Source: a virus. From it: 38,050 nucleotides of DNA. The DNA lies in IMG/VR virus record IMGVR_UViG_3300021405_000036, positions 1 to 38,050 of that record. The stretch is one strand, 5' to 3'. The first letter of the stretch is position 1. Each line of letters starts with the position of its first letter. Of this stretch, positions 17,277 to 24,575 are shown in pieces. The translations under genes and the position numbers were made by a program. Under the pieces are notes generated by a model that did no database searches, had not been told where the DNA came from, and saw only the letters and a program-made list of their open reading frames with translations.

Positions 17277-19598
17277 TCATCCTATCTTATGTGTCAAAAT
17301 CTTAACCAAGTTATTAGCATGAGCAATGGCTGTATCACTTTCAGTCCGGTTAGTTTCAGCCATATATCTCATCTTGCTTTCTTCAATCTCACCCAATACC
17401 GCAATCTTTTCAGCCTCAAGTTTTTGTTGTTCAATCTCTAGGTCAATCTGCATTTGTTGGGCTTTAAGTTGTAATTCTTTCTCTTTAATCTCAAGTTGTT
17501 TTTGCTTAAATTGTGCTTCCATCTGCATTTGTTGTTGTTGCGCTTGTGCCATTTGCTCTTCAGGCGATGGCCCATGCTGTTCTGGCATTTTACCTGTTTT
17601 GCCCGCTTCAATGATTTGGGGTGGAACACGGGTCTTAAGGCGATTCTTAATCTCAAGATTGTTGGAAAGTGGTAAGTTATCAGCAAATAAATCAGCAACT
17701 AAATTAAATGCCGTTGGGTCAACTTGCAGTACTTCACGTAAGGATAGAAGCGCTTCTTCTTTCTGGCCCTCGTAACTGGGTCCTGGTTTTAAGCGCACTT
17801 CATAACTTCCTTTGCGTATGTCGTTCTCTATGTGCTCACCATATTCATCCGATTGCTTATTAACTGTGATGTTTTTCATTCCTTCATCTGGAGTCATTAA
17901 GGCCATAACACGCTCAGTATCATAAACACGCGGTATCATTTCATTGACAATTGCGCCGCCCGTTGCAATGGCGCGGTTAATAGAGTTGTGGAACACATAG
18001 GTTGTATAACTACCCTGTCTTGTTCGTGCGTCAATTGCTTTTCCAGAGGCCTCATCACCATTATTGCCCATTCGCGCAGGATATAAACCAGTTGATGTGT
18101 ACAAATCTTCAATAGCCAATTGGTATTGTTGAAATAATGATGCGGAGAGTTCAGGTGGTTTGATTGGCTCAGGCTTATTACCATTGGGTGATTCGTCATA
18201 AGTAATCATCCCATGCGTAGAATTAGGGTCACGCCAGTTACGCTGTGTATCTAGGCTTTGAACGTTTTTCTTACTACCTATCCATTGGTCATAGCGTGAT
18301 ACTTTAAGGATATAAGCAGATTGCGTGCGTAAATAGTTAATGTATCGTTGAGTATCTTTCGCATCACCAAAGAATGAGCGCGTAACCTGCTTTCCTGTTT
18401 TGTCGTAGTAACTGTTGTTATCGACAAAGACTAAAGGCAATTGCTCGGAAGGAAACTCAGTTTTATCCAGTTCATAGTCACCAGCGAACTTATAATGAAT
18501 AATTTTATGACGTTTGCTGGGGCGTTTGTCTTCAATGCGCACCGTCTCGCCCTCATCCCAGAGCGTCATCATGTCGGGATTAGATTGTATATCCAATTCT
18601 GGCATTTGTGCCATTTTTGGCGAAACATTCATGCCATTTTCTTGAGGCAATATATCTTGATTGCCACTCATGCCAAAGCCTTCGCTTCCCTCGGGCGCCA
18701 TACCCTCTTGTGGTGCTTGAGGCATTTGGGGTTGTTGCTGCATCCCACCCATTAATTCTTGTTGCAATTCCATCATTTGGTTTTTCTGATTCTGAATTCT
18801 AGAATCCTCAATCAAATCATCCATTTCCTTTTGGTTTAATATGCGTCCATTAGATAGTTTATAAAGCGTATCTTTCTCATACTTGCGCACATAATGATGC
18901 AAAATGGTTATGGATTCGGAATCAGACCAGCTAAACGGATCGTCCCCCTCATCGGGCTGCGATGCTAGAGCCACCTCTTCTTCGGTTGCTGCGATATCTT
19001 TCTTGCCAATGGTTTCCTCAACATCACGCCCATAGGTTTGACGAAACTTCTTTCGGGTCATGCGCGATATATATCCACCAAACTCACCATCTGTCTTGTT
19101 AACAGATTCTGCCCCTATATCCCAGTAGCAGCGTGTCGCGTCTTTGAAATAACGATAGACAATATCTAGGTCAAAGGATTTGTCATGGCTGTAATCGGTA
19201 TCAACCAAGAACGCACCAAAGCCACCAATTGCTGTTTGAGATGCTGCAACCTGATACACCGTAGCTGTCGCATTGTTAAATATAATGTCTTTAGTGATGA
19301 GCTCTCGAAGGTGCGCCACCTCATCGTCACAGTTGGTCATGGGAACAACTTGTAATTGAGGTGTATTTTGTTGTTGTTCTCCAAGCAATGACTGGCTCAT
19401 GGTGCCAAGCTTGTTAGAGGTCATGGCGACTTTTCGGAAGGTTTTAATCATGTCGTCTTCTTCCTCTGGGGTCCATTGTTGACCCAACACGAAGGTATGC
19501 ATGATATGATATTCGTCGATATTGCGCTTAAAGTTACCGCGCCATTTCTCACAGGCAATGCGTGCCTGTCGTGCCATTGACTTTGCTTTCTTGGCCAT
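17277..19598 (-). CDS. Portal protein, P22 gp1-like, 773 aa
   Basis: The start is MAKKAKSMARQARI at 19598, with AAAGGAT upstream; the nine extra codons lack a ribosome site. The N-terminal region (YHIMHTFVLGQQWTPEE ... LGTMSQSLLGEQQQNTPQ) matches P22-type portals. The C-terminal ~130 residues are a long Gln-rich helix (EEQMAQAQQQQMQ...QLEIKEKELQLKAQQ), consistent with the barrel/crown helix. Slightly longer than P22 gp1 (725 residues); a Gln/Met/Pro-rich insert near residues 260-340 adds length. It forms the DNA channel at one vertex and docks the terminase. Confidence 0.86.
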   Translation of the reverse strand: MAKKAKSMARQARIACEKWRGNFKRNIDEYHIMHTFVLGQQWTPEEEDDMIKTFRKVAMTSNKLGTMSQSLLGEQQQNTPQLQVVPMTNCDDEVAHLRELITKDIIFNNATATVYQVAASQTAIGGFGAFLVDTDYSHDKSFDLDIVYRYFKDATRCYWDIGAESVNKTDGEFGGYISRMTRKKFRQTYGRDVEETIGKKDIAATEEEVALASQPDEGDDPFSWSDSESITILHHYVRKYEKDTLYKLSNGRILNQKEMDDLIEDSRIQNQKNQMMELQQELMGGMQQQPQMPQAPQEGMAPEGSEGFGMSGNQDILPQENGMNVSPKMAQMPELDIQSNPDMMTLWDEGETVRIEDKRPSKRHKIIHYKFAGDYELDKTEFPSEQLPLVFVDNNSYYDKTGKQVTRSFFGDAKDTQRYINYLRTQSAYILKVSRYDQWIGSKKNVQSLDTQRNWRDPNSTHGMITYDESPNGNKPEPIKPPELSASLFQQYQLAIEDLYTSTGLYPARMGNNGDEASGKAIDARTRQGSYTTYVFHNSINRAIATGGAIVNEMIPRVYDTERVMALMTPDEGMKNITVNKQSDEYGEHIENDIRKGSYEVRLKPGPSYEGQKEEALLSLREVLQVDPTAFNLVADLFADNLPLSNNLEIKNRLKTRVPPQIIEAGKTGKMPEQHGPSPEEQMAQAQQQQMQMEAQFKQKQLEIKEKELQLKAQQMQIDLEIEQQKLEAEKIAVLGEIEESKMRYMAETNRTESDTAIAHANNLVKILTHKIG

Positions 19599-19650
19599 AA
19601 ACAATCCTTTGTTTGTTCTTTGCAAGTAATCCGTACCTACAACTTAAATC

Positions 19651-19968
19651 TTATTTTTCTGTGTCTGGTCTTAATTCCAATCTTAATGCATCCATTTGAT
19701 TTTGTATTCTGTGTGGCAATGAGATTAACTCCTGTTGCATGCAATTCATGCGCACTTCCAAATATCTTTTGAGGTAATCGCTTTTAGTATCATCTAAGTT
19801 TTTAGTATAAGCAAAGGTCATTTGTTGTATTTTTTTCTCAAATTCCACGCCATATTGGGCGCTCATCAGTATAAATTTACCTTCCATCTCGCGTAATTCG
19901 CTTTCAAAAACAGAAATGCGCTCTGACAAGGTGAACAGTTCTTTAATGCGTTTAAATAGTTTAATCAA
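19651..19968 (-). CDS. Coiled-coil hypothetical protein between terL and portal, 105 aa
   Basis: Almost entirely helical (RIKELFTLSERISVFESELREME, LKRYLEVRMNCMQQELISL). Its ATG overlaps the terL stop by 4 bases (ATGA), so it is translationally coupled to terminase. No motif is recognised. Position suggests a packaging or portal accessory role, unproven. Confidence 0.75.
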   Translation of the reverse strand: MIKLFKRIKELFTLSERISVFESELREMEGKFILMSAQYGVEFEKKIQQMTFAYTKNLDDTKSDYLKRYLEVRMNCMQQELISLPHRIQNQMDALRLELRPDTEK

Positions 19969-21488
19969 ATCAACATCCCTCGTGTATGCTCAGGTATTCG
20001 TGCTACCTGAAACCCACCATCAACCACATATTCCCCACCAAAAAAAGTAAGCATCAACGCATCACTTGTATCCGGTGACAATAATCCACGTTTCTTAGCA
20101 TCCTCTTTGCCCTCAATCTGCAATCGGTCACTAGAATCATACTTATATCCTAGGCCGCATAAATCAGTTTGGAGCTCATCGCTATCTGGTATTTCAACAG
20201 TCATGTCTTGTTTTAGCCACTCACCCATTCTATCCCAAAGCTCAGCCCGGCAATTTCTGTATTTAGATGGCTCTTCAGCCTTTGTTGCGACATTAACACC
20301 TAACACAATATGAGCATAGCCTAATTCGTGCAATCTATCGACAACTCCTGCACCTATGCCGATACAATCAATACACACACGCTTTGGTTGTTCTTTGTCA
20401 ATCATACGCTTCATGATGCCTGCTAGCTCCATGGTGCTTATATTGTAATGGGTTTCTAGATTGTATGCACGTCGTCCACGGCGGCGAATTATTGCCGTAC
20501 GGTCATCACCCATTCTTGCTGGGTCGCATCCTATAACTAAATTAGATTGACTATCCACGTGCGCTTTACGTGCTTTCTTCACATAATCCATTTGAATAAA
20601 CGTATCAGTAATCGAACTTAAGAACGCCTCATCATCGGTAAATGGATATTCTTGGCGAAATTTACGGCACTTTTGCTCATAGTCGCCCTTAAAGTCTTGA
20701 AGCTTAATACGACGCCAGTTTAAATGCCCAAGTTTAAGGCCATTATCACCAAATCGCTCAAGCCATTCAATCTCCTCATCTTGTGGCACAAAGCTTGCAT
20801 CATCAATACAGTATTCATCTTGCCAATACCAGGGCACAAAGATTGCTTGGTAGCGTGATTTACCATTCTTAGCCTCTTGCCAGTCCATGTAAAAATCATT
20901 ATCTATACCGTTAGCCGTAGATTCTTTGATGACCTCTGTATCATCCATCTCAGCCACTGTTTGTAGCAAGCCTAAGCTTATGCGGGCCGCGTCTTTGTAG
21001 AATGCATATTCTGATAAATGTAAATACTGATTGGTCATTGACCTGCCTATCTCAGCACTGCCCGCAGTTCCTACGCGATAACCTGAGCCAAGCTTCTCAT
21101 ACATCAACGTATTGTCATTCTTTTTATCAGGCTGGGGGAATAATGAGGATTCTAGGTTTTCACTATAGCGCTTTGTCATCTCAAAGATGGCGCGTGTGGC
21201 GTCTGAAAGGTGCGTTAATATAAATGCTTTCTTGCCGCGCTTGGTGACAATCTTATGAAAATAACGGGCTTGTACATAGGTTGATACCCCTTGTTGACGT
21301 CCTTTTAGGATTAGGGCGCGTATTTTACCTGTGGCTTTGTATTGATCTTCAAGACGTTCGTGGATGTAGTGTTGTGCGCGATTGAACTCAAAATGGCGTT
21401 CAGCACCTGACTTGTCGTGGATTATGAGGAAGTTCTTAGCAAATAGAGGCAATGATTTAAGTATGCGTATTAGCTTGTCTTCTGACAT
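19965..21488 (-). CDS. terL: Terminase large subunit, 507 aa
   Basis: DNA-packaging motor and nuclease. The ATPase P-loop is LKGRQQGVST (61-70), a GRQ-G-ST variant without the usual GK. The acidic site is YLHLSEYAFY (E160). The coupling motif is near KESTANG. The nuclease domain has VIGCDPARMGDDRTA, then DCIGIGAGVVDRL and the late DALML. Length is typical of P22-like TerL (499 residues). Portal follows after one small gene. TerS is unusually far away (23749-24105), separated by about 2.3 kb of small genes and an RNA-like element. Confidence 0.92.
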   Translation of the reverse strand: MSEDKLIRILKSLPLFAKNFLIIHDKSGAERHFEFNRAQHYIHERLEDQYKATGKIRALILKGRQQGVSTYVQARYFHKIVTKRGKKAFILTHLSDATRAIFEMTKRYSENLESSLFPQPDKKNDNTLMYEKLGSGYRVGTAGSAEIGRSMTNQYLHLSEYAFYKDAARISLGLLQTVAEMDDTEVIKESTANGIDNDFYMDWQEAKNGKSRYQAIFVPWYWQDEYCIDDASFVPQDEEIEWLERFGDNGLKLGHLNWRRIKLQDFKGDYEQKCRKFRQEYPFTDDEAFLSSITDTFIQMDYVKKARKAHVDSQSNLVIGCDPARMGDDRTAIIRRRGRRAYNLETHYNISTMELAGIMKRMIDKEQPKRVCIDCIGIGAGVVDRLHELGYAHIVLGVNVATKAEEPSKYRNCRAELWDRMGEWLKQDMTVEIPDSDELQTDLCGLGYKYDSSDRLQIEGKEDAKKRGLLSPDTSDALMLTFFGGEYVVDGGFQVARIPEHTRGMLI

Positions 21489-21494
21489 TAAGAG

Positions 21495-21872
21495 TTAGTC
21501 CTTTTTAATGTATTCTATATAATTTTTTAATTTGTCTCTAAAGTCATCATCTTCAATCCATCCTGGAACACTACCCCCATGAGATGTTATTCTTTTGTGA
21601 TCTAATAAATAAAAAAGAACATAACAAATACCGTCATAATTTCTTTCAATAACATGTTTAATCGCATCTTTATCGGATTTACAGTGAGACTCCCACTCAG
21701 GACCTTGAAATGGACCATTATAGTGAGTGGACCAACGTTCTTCGATATAAATAAGCAACTCATGAATCAAGATTAAGGCAGCGTTCGGCATACCGCAACC
21801 ACAAAAACCCAATCTTTCAAGGAGTTCTCCTTCTATCTCTTCTTGGATTGCAACTATGTTTTCTTCTGACAT
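21495..21872 (-). CDS. Hypothetical protein, 125 aa
   Basis: Unrecognised acidic soluble protein. Residues ~20-30 contain CGCGMPN, the middle is helical (AALILIHELLIYIEERW) and the C-terminal part has HGGSVPGWIEDDDFRDKL. Its ATG overlaps the preceding stop as TAATG, implying coupled translation. It lies directly upstream of terL in the small-gene block. No function assigned. Confidence 0.72.
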   Translation of the reverse strand: MSEENIVAIQEEIEGELLERLGFCGCGMPNAALILIHELLIYIEERWSTHYNGPFQGPEWESHCKSDKDAIKHVIERNYDGICYVLFYLLDHKRITSHGGSVPGWIEDDDFRDKLKNYIEYIKKD

Positions 21873-22150
21873 TATAGCAAATGACCATAAGCAAATGATT
21901 CATGGGATGCCCAGGTTGTTTTGTCTTTTGGATCATAATGCCATAGAGGTTGAGGCATTCGATAGCCGTAAGAATCAAGATATACATCAGACTTCGTGGT
22001 TAATTCAGTGACGCTATTAATGTATTCTTCAAATACACCTTCTGAAAGAGGAAGCCTACGAACGCGCCTTGCATCGTATTGTACGGGGCTTTTAATAGTG
22101 TGTACACGTTTGTAAAAATGCAACCATCCTTTGTATATTTCGTTGTCCAT
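21872..22150 (-). CDS. Hypothetical protein, 92 aa
   Basis: I place the start at ATG 22150 (MDNEIYKGW). The frame extends to a TTG at 22183, but that lacks a ribosome site. It contains QYDARRVRRLPLSEGVFEEY and ends SHESFAYGHLL. It is rich in Tyr and Trp (WLHFYKRVHT, LWHYDP). Its stop overlaps the start of the 125-residue gene. Family not recognised. Confidence 0.65.
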   Translation of the reverse strand: MDNEIYKGWLHFYKRVHTIKSPVQYDARRVRRLPLSEGVFEEYINSVTELTTKSDVYLDSYGYRMPQPLWHYDPKDKTTWASHESFAYGHLL

Positions 22151-22189
22151 ATTGGGTTCTGCTCCATTGTCTTTCAATTTCAATCAAAA

Positions 22190-22414
22190 TTAATACTTCC
22201 TAATTTGCAGATATTTATGATTTAAATTCTTATCATTCAAAAATTCATCACATAATCTTGCAATATCCTCTACACCTTCACGGGGAATATTAATCTCTCC
22301 ATTATCAATGTCAATTATCATTTCTCTCGATCCTTTTATGCCATCCCAGAAAATTAATAAATTATATTTATCTTTAAAAGGATGGCGTATGCTACTAATT
22401 TTTAATGTTTTCAT
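22190..22414 (-). CDS. Small hypothetical protein downstream of structured RNA, 74 aa
   Basis: Begins MKTLKISSIRHPFKD (ATG 22414). A GTG three codons earlier is possible and would overlap the flank of the structured element. The ribosome site is poor (GTGGACAGA), so translation may depend on upstream RNA structure. The sequence NLLIFWDGIKGSREMIIDIDNG looks like a small beta fold, and the C-terminus is helical and basic. No family recognised. Confidence 0.62.
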   Translation of the reverse strand: MKTLKISSIRHPFKDKYNLLIFWDGIKGSREMIIDIDNGEINIPREGVEDIARLCDEFLNDKNLNHKYLQIRKY

Positions 22415-22424
22415 TCTGTCCACG

Positions 22425-22437
22425 CCGCGATTGTCAT
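22425..22437. repeat. 13-bp direct repeat, left flank of structured element
   Basis: CCGCGATTGTCAT on the plus strand, identical to 22761-22773. The nine bases CGATTGTCA also occur inverted inside the element at 22703-22711. Read on the minus strand, the element ends just before ATGA of this copy. Confidence 0.85.
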
Positions 22438-22760
22438 AATGAGTGAGGGCCTTTCACCCTCTTGTGTCTGACATCTTTTACTGCCGCCCCGCAGGTCATA
22501 TCTATGGCTCAATGACTTTGCCTCTCACTTAGTGCCTAGGTGAGTGAGTTAGGGGAAATCGGCTGGCCTCTCCCAGCGGTCACGAGCTTGCTTCACTATT
22601 GGACAATGTCGTTTAAGCCCTATATCCCCGTGAGCTAGGGATTCTATCTTTAGGAGCATCGATAGAACTTGCCGATACGAGATCGCTCCCGACACTATTA
22701 GGTGACAATCGTCCTGAATTTCACAGGACTTTCTAGCGTCCTAGGCGCGTGATGTCTGCA
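22438..22760 (-). ncRNA. Candidate structured non-coding RNA, ~323 nt, family unassigned
   Basis: No ORF is supported here, yet the segment is visibly GC-richer than its AT-rich neighbours and full of hairpins. Read on the minus strand these include GTCCTG/CAGGAC, ATCCC/GGGAT, GCTGG/CCAGC, CTCACT/AGTGAG, GTCAT/ATGAC, CTGC/GCAG and a final GAGGG/CCCTC. Long-range TAGGG/CCCTA pairing is also possible. Thirteen-base direct repeats flank it. An internal CGATTGTCA is complementary to both flanks. Large ornate phage RNAs, HEARO/omega-RNA elements (recalled to end beside ATGA, as here) and degenerate group I introns are candidates. I cannot assign one. The strand is chosen because neighbouring genes read leftward. 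Confidence 0.62.
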
Positions 22761-22773
22761 CCGCGATTGTCAT
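22761..22773. repeat. 13-bp direct repeat, right flank of structured element
   Basis: CCGCGATTGTCAT, second copy of the repeat at 22425-22437. It overlaps the stop region of the 56-residue gene (its TAA is immediately followed by TGACAATCG on the minus strand). This suggests the element arrived just past a stop codon. Confidence 0.85.
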
Positions 22774-22943
22774 TATTCTATAACTTTTAGTTCATCGGAT
22801 TGTTGTTCTATTATATCTGATAATAATTGGATTATTTTCTGACCGTGAATTTGTTTCATCATATCATTTGAATTTAATAAATCCTCACATCGTGTCCTGA
22901 CTATTGTCATCAACTGCATGATTTGTTTTTCACTGATTATCAT
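22773..22943 (-). CDS. Small helical protein, 56 aa
   Basis: Starts MIISEKQIMQLM at 22943, inside an 18-base repeat shared with the start of the next upstream gene. The whole sequence is predicted helical, with an acidic end (SDIIEQQSDELKVIE). The frame is open further upstream, but that would overlap the zinc-ribbon gene completely at its Cys-rich end. Function not recognised. Its stop abuts the structured RNA element. Confidence 0.6.
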   Translation of the reverse strand: MIISEKQIMQLMTIVRTRCEDLLNSNDMMKQIHGQKIIQLLSDIIEQQSDELKVIE

Positions 22944-23070
22944 TAAACCACTCCGCATTACATAATGAACAAAGGTCGGCATAACCAGGAATGTTTCCGT
23001 TTTCTAATTCATGAAATAGACGCCCACAGTTTACGCATTCAATTAGTTCATCTTTTTCACTGATTATCAT
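22930..23070 (-). CDS. Tiny zinc-ribbon protein, 46 aa
   Basis: Two CxxC knuckles, CVNC (residues 12-15) and CSLC (34-37), make a minimal zinc ribbon. It begins MIISEKDELIE, with the same six residues as the gene after it because the two starts share TTTTTCACTGATTATCAT on the plus strand. Its ATG overlaps the previous stop by 4 bases, and its stop overlaps the next gene by 14. A nucleic-acid-binding or accessory role is only a guess from the ribbon. Confidence 0.68.
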   Translation of the reverse strand: MIISEKDELIECVNCGRLFHELENGNIPGYADLCSLCNAEWFNDNQ

Positions 23071-23402
23071 TTGGGACCATACGGTAATGGCATCCAATGC
23101 GTAACGTGAGCTTTTTTATCTAAAGAATCATCCCAAAAATAGTACTCTCCAGGATGCCTTTGCTCAAAACGAACCATGCTTACAAAATTATATGGGTATG
23201 ATTGGCAATAGGCTATTACATGGTCTGTATCTGGAAGCCTATCTTTTATATTAATCCAGGGTGATTTATGCTCACAATAGTTATCAATCATGGATTGGAT
23301 TTTGTCGATAAGTGCTTCACTATATAAGGCTGAATCACCATCTAGCCACCAAATAATGCCTTCTAATATTCTTTCAAGCTCTTCTTTCGTGAAGTCACTC
23401 AT
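23067..23402 (-). CDS. DUF551-like protein with shared FTKEELE N-terminal module, 111 aa
   Basis: Residues 1-45 form a helical module (DFTKEELERI ... LIDKIQSMIDNYCEHK) also seen at the starts of the genes at 23403 and 33843. The C-terminal half (WINIKDRLPDTDHVIAY ... THWMPLP) matches the DUF551 pattern common in phages, W-...RLP...V...HWMPLP. Function of DUF551 is unknown. The module/domain join suggests shuffling. It is followed immediately by the zinc-ribbon gene. Confidence 0.78.
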   Translation of the reverse strand: MSDFTKEELERILEGIIWWLDGDSALYSEALIDKIQSMIDNYCEHKSPWINIKDRLPDTDHVIAYCQSYPYNFVSMVRFEQRHPGEYYFWDDSLDKKAHVTHWMPLPYGPK

Positions 23403-23630
23403 TTAGTCTTTCTCATGCCATAAAATAAAATCACAACGAGCGCATTGAACTAACATATGGCCATTATCATCACAATTTGAAACTTTTCCTTTGTGCTCAC
23501 AAAAAGTTTCAATCATGGATTGAAGTTTACTTTTTAGTTTCTCAGGACGATCTGCTGGATGTACATAAGTGTCTCGCCACAAAATACCTTCCAATATTAT
23601 TTCCAACTCTTCTTTTGTAAAGTCATTCAT
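23403..23630 (-). CDS. Small protein with FTKEELE module and C-terminal zinc ribbon, 75 aa
   Basis: I place the start at MNDFTKEELEII (23630), whose ATG overlaps the stop of the membrane-peptide gene (ATGA). Five upstream codons are open but unnecessary. Residues 1-45 match the shared module (KLKSKLQSMIETFCEHK). The C-terminus has C...H-LVQCARC, a possible small zinc site. Second member of the module family. Function unknown. Confidence 0.72.
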   Translation of the reverse strand: MNDFTKEELEIILEGILWRDTYVHPADRPEKLKSKLQSMIETFCEHKGKVSNCDDNGHMLVQCARCDFILWHEKD

Positions 23631-23749
23631 CTTAAGAGCCAACACGCAAGAATAATATCTAAAATGGATACTGCAATCGCACCAATGTAAAACCCTTTAG
23701 CAATGTCAGGGTTTGTGAAGAAATCCCGGAGTTTAAGTTTTAAATTCAT
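23627..23749 (-). CDS. Small single-pass membrane protein, 40 aa
   Basis: MNLKLKLRDFFTNPDI, then a hydrophobic helix GFYIGAIAVSILDIILACWLL ending in Arg. The start overlaps the TerS stop (TAATG), and its stop overlaps the next start (ATGA). This tight coupling on both sides is the best evidence that this very short gene is real. It could be a lysis or superinfection-related membrane peptide. No family is recognised. Confidence 0.62.
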   Translation of the reverse strand: MNLKLKLRDFFTNPDIAKGFYIGAIAVSILDIILACWLLR

Positions 23750-24105
23750 TATTCAACCAATTTGTCTATAAGCTTTTCAACAATACTGTCTGCCACAGTC
23801 TTGGGCTCTTTATCTTCTTTGTAATCGTCACGAAAACGGTTTTTCATGGTAAACATCCAAGCAGTTGCAGAAAAATTCTTTATAGCTCCTGTAATACCTG
23901 ACTCGCCAATATCTTCCCAGCGTGCCTGTGCAGCATCTTTTCCCTTCTTTAATGCAACAGCAAACTCTGGGTGTATGTCGCGCCATTCGTAAATGGTTTC
24001 ACGACATACACCTAGATTAGTAGCAACGCGTGCAATACTTTTACCATCAGCTAATAACTGCTCAGCCTGAGCACACATTGATTTATTATATATTAGATCT
24101 GCCAT
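23749..24105 (-). CDS. Terminase small subunit-like, 118 aa
   Basis: The N-terminal helix-turn-helix (KSIARVATNLGVCRETIYEWRD) is followed by HPEFAVALKKGKDAAQARWED, a pattern typical of phage TerS DNA-recognition proteins. The middle GITGAIKNFSATAWMFTMKNRF also fits, with an acidic/amphipathic tail that would contact TerL. It would recognise the packaging site and hand DNA to TerL. It is about 2.3 kb upstream of terL rather than adjacent, with small genes and the RNA element between. Fairly sure of TerS. A plain HTH regulator is the alternative. Confidence 0.78.
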   Translation of the reverse strand: MADLIYNKSMCAQAEQLLADGKSIARVATNLGVCRETIYEWRDIHPEFAVALKKGKDAAQARWEDIGESGITGAIKNFSATAWMFTMKNRFRDDYKEDKEPKTVADSIVEKLIDKLVE

Positions 24106-24119
24106 TATAGTGTGGGGTC

Positions 24120-24305
24120 CTATGGTCCAGCTTGTACATTTCTTTTCTCACCGCGCATTTCATCACCAGCAGCGCCTGGCTCACAATACTTAGGCTGCAT
24201 GCGGTTTTGCTCCTCAACACGCTTACCATAGCTAGATGGCACACCATTGTAATGCGTATTACCGCTATCTCCATCGCTACTTGTATAATCTTCGACGTCT
24301 TTCAT
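24120..24305 (-). CDS. Small acidic/polar hypothetical protein, 61 aa
   Basis: Starts MKDVEDYTSSDGDSGN, with AAGGA 8 bases upstream. It is polar throughout (KYCEPGAAGDEMRGEKRNVQ), probably disordered. First gene of the leftward late operon, 15 bases upstream of the TerS-like gene and just after a palindrome. Another frame over the same bases is less likely because it lacks a ribosome site. Function unknown. Confidence 0.65.
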   Translation of the reverse strand: MKDVEDYTSSDGDSGNTHYNGVPSSYGKRVEEQNRMQPKYCEPGAAGDEMRGEKRNVQAGP

Positions 24306-24323
24306 AATACATTCCTTGTATAA

Positions 24324-24341
24324 TTATTAATCGATTAATAA
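24324..24341. promoter_or_regulatory. Perfect 18-bp AT-rich palindrome
   Basis: TTATTAATCGATTAATAA is its own reverse complement, located between the candidate leftward promoter and the first late gene. Likely an operator for a dimeric DNA-binding protein. It could also be an unwinding or hairpin site. Confidence 0.5.
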
Positions 24342-24397
24342 TGTCAGGCAATCCCTTAATACTCATACTTCCCATATGTTAACTGCCCGACATGCTA

Positions 24398-24425
24398 ACT
24401 ATAGCACAAAGATAGATATCCACAA
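24398..24425 (-). promoter_or_regulatory. Candidate leftward late promoter
   Basis: On the minus strand TTGTGG (24420-24425) is followed by a 16-base spacer and TATAGT (24398-24403). It points at the late operon that begins at 24305. The -35 is imperfect, so phage-encoded or host activator help is possible. Confidence 0.42.
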
Positions 24426-24492
24426 ATTCTGGGCGTAACTCTGTGCATAACCCCCTAAACCCCTGTTACCTAGAGCAAAACCCCAAAAACCC
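24416..24492. other. DnaA-box pair beside a G-tract cluster
   Basis: 24442-24450 reads TTATGCACA on the minus strand, an exact TTWTNCACA DnaA box. 24416-24424 is ATATCCACA, one mismatch from TTATCCACA. Next to them, the minus strand carries four G tracts (24451-24455, 24460-24463, 24481-24484, 24490-24492), a loose quadruplex motif. The site lies between divergent promoters. It could be a secondary origin or regulatory site; the iterons in the initiator gene are the better origin candidate. Confidence 0.38.
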
Positions 24493-24520
24493 AGTGCGCT
24501 AATTATTTTTACAATAACAC

Positions 24521-24549
24521 TTGCTATATGCAGCAATGATTGCTATAGT
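24521..24549 (+). promoter_or_regulatory. Rightward promoter with operator-like motif
   Basis: TTGCTA (24521-24526), a 17-base spacer and TATAGT (24544-24549) precede the gene at 24576. The stretch 24508-24527 differs by one base from 28109-28128 of the divergent control region. The same repressor probably acts at both. Confidence 0.55.
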
Positions 24550-24575
24550 AAGGATAGAAATTAAGCGGAGAACTA

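Noticed and set aside
17326-17775. 149-codon plus-strand ORF opposite the portal gene
   Set aside because: It mirrors the Gln-rich repeat of the portal (Cys/Ser/Ile-rich complement), with no ribosome site; a shadow frame.
22438-22760. Calling the structured element a group I intron or tmRNA outright
   Set aside because: S-like strings (AAGATAGAATCC, ACGACATTGTCC) appear, but I could not build a matching P-Q-R-S core. There is no CCA end, TPsiC loop or tag ORF for tmRNA.
24086-24274. 62-codon minus-strand ORF overlapping the 61-residue gene
   Set aside because: No ribosome site; the other frame has AAGGA at good spacing and fits the operon.
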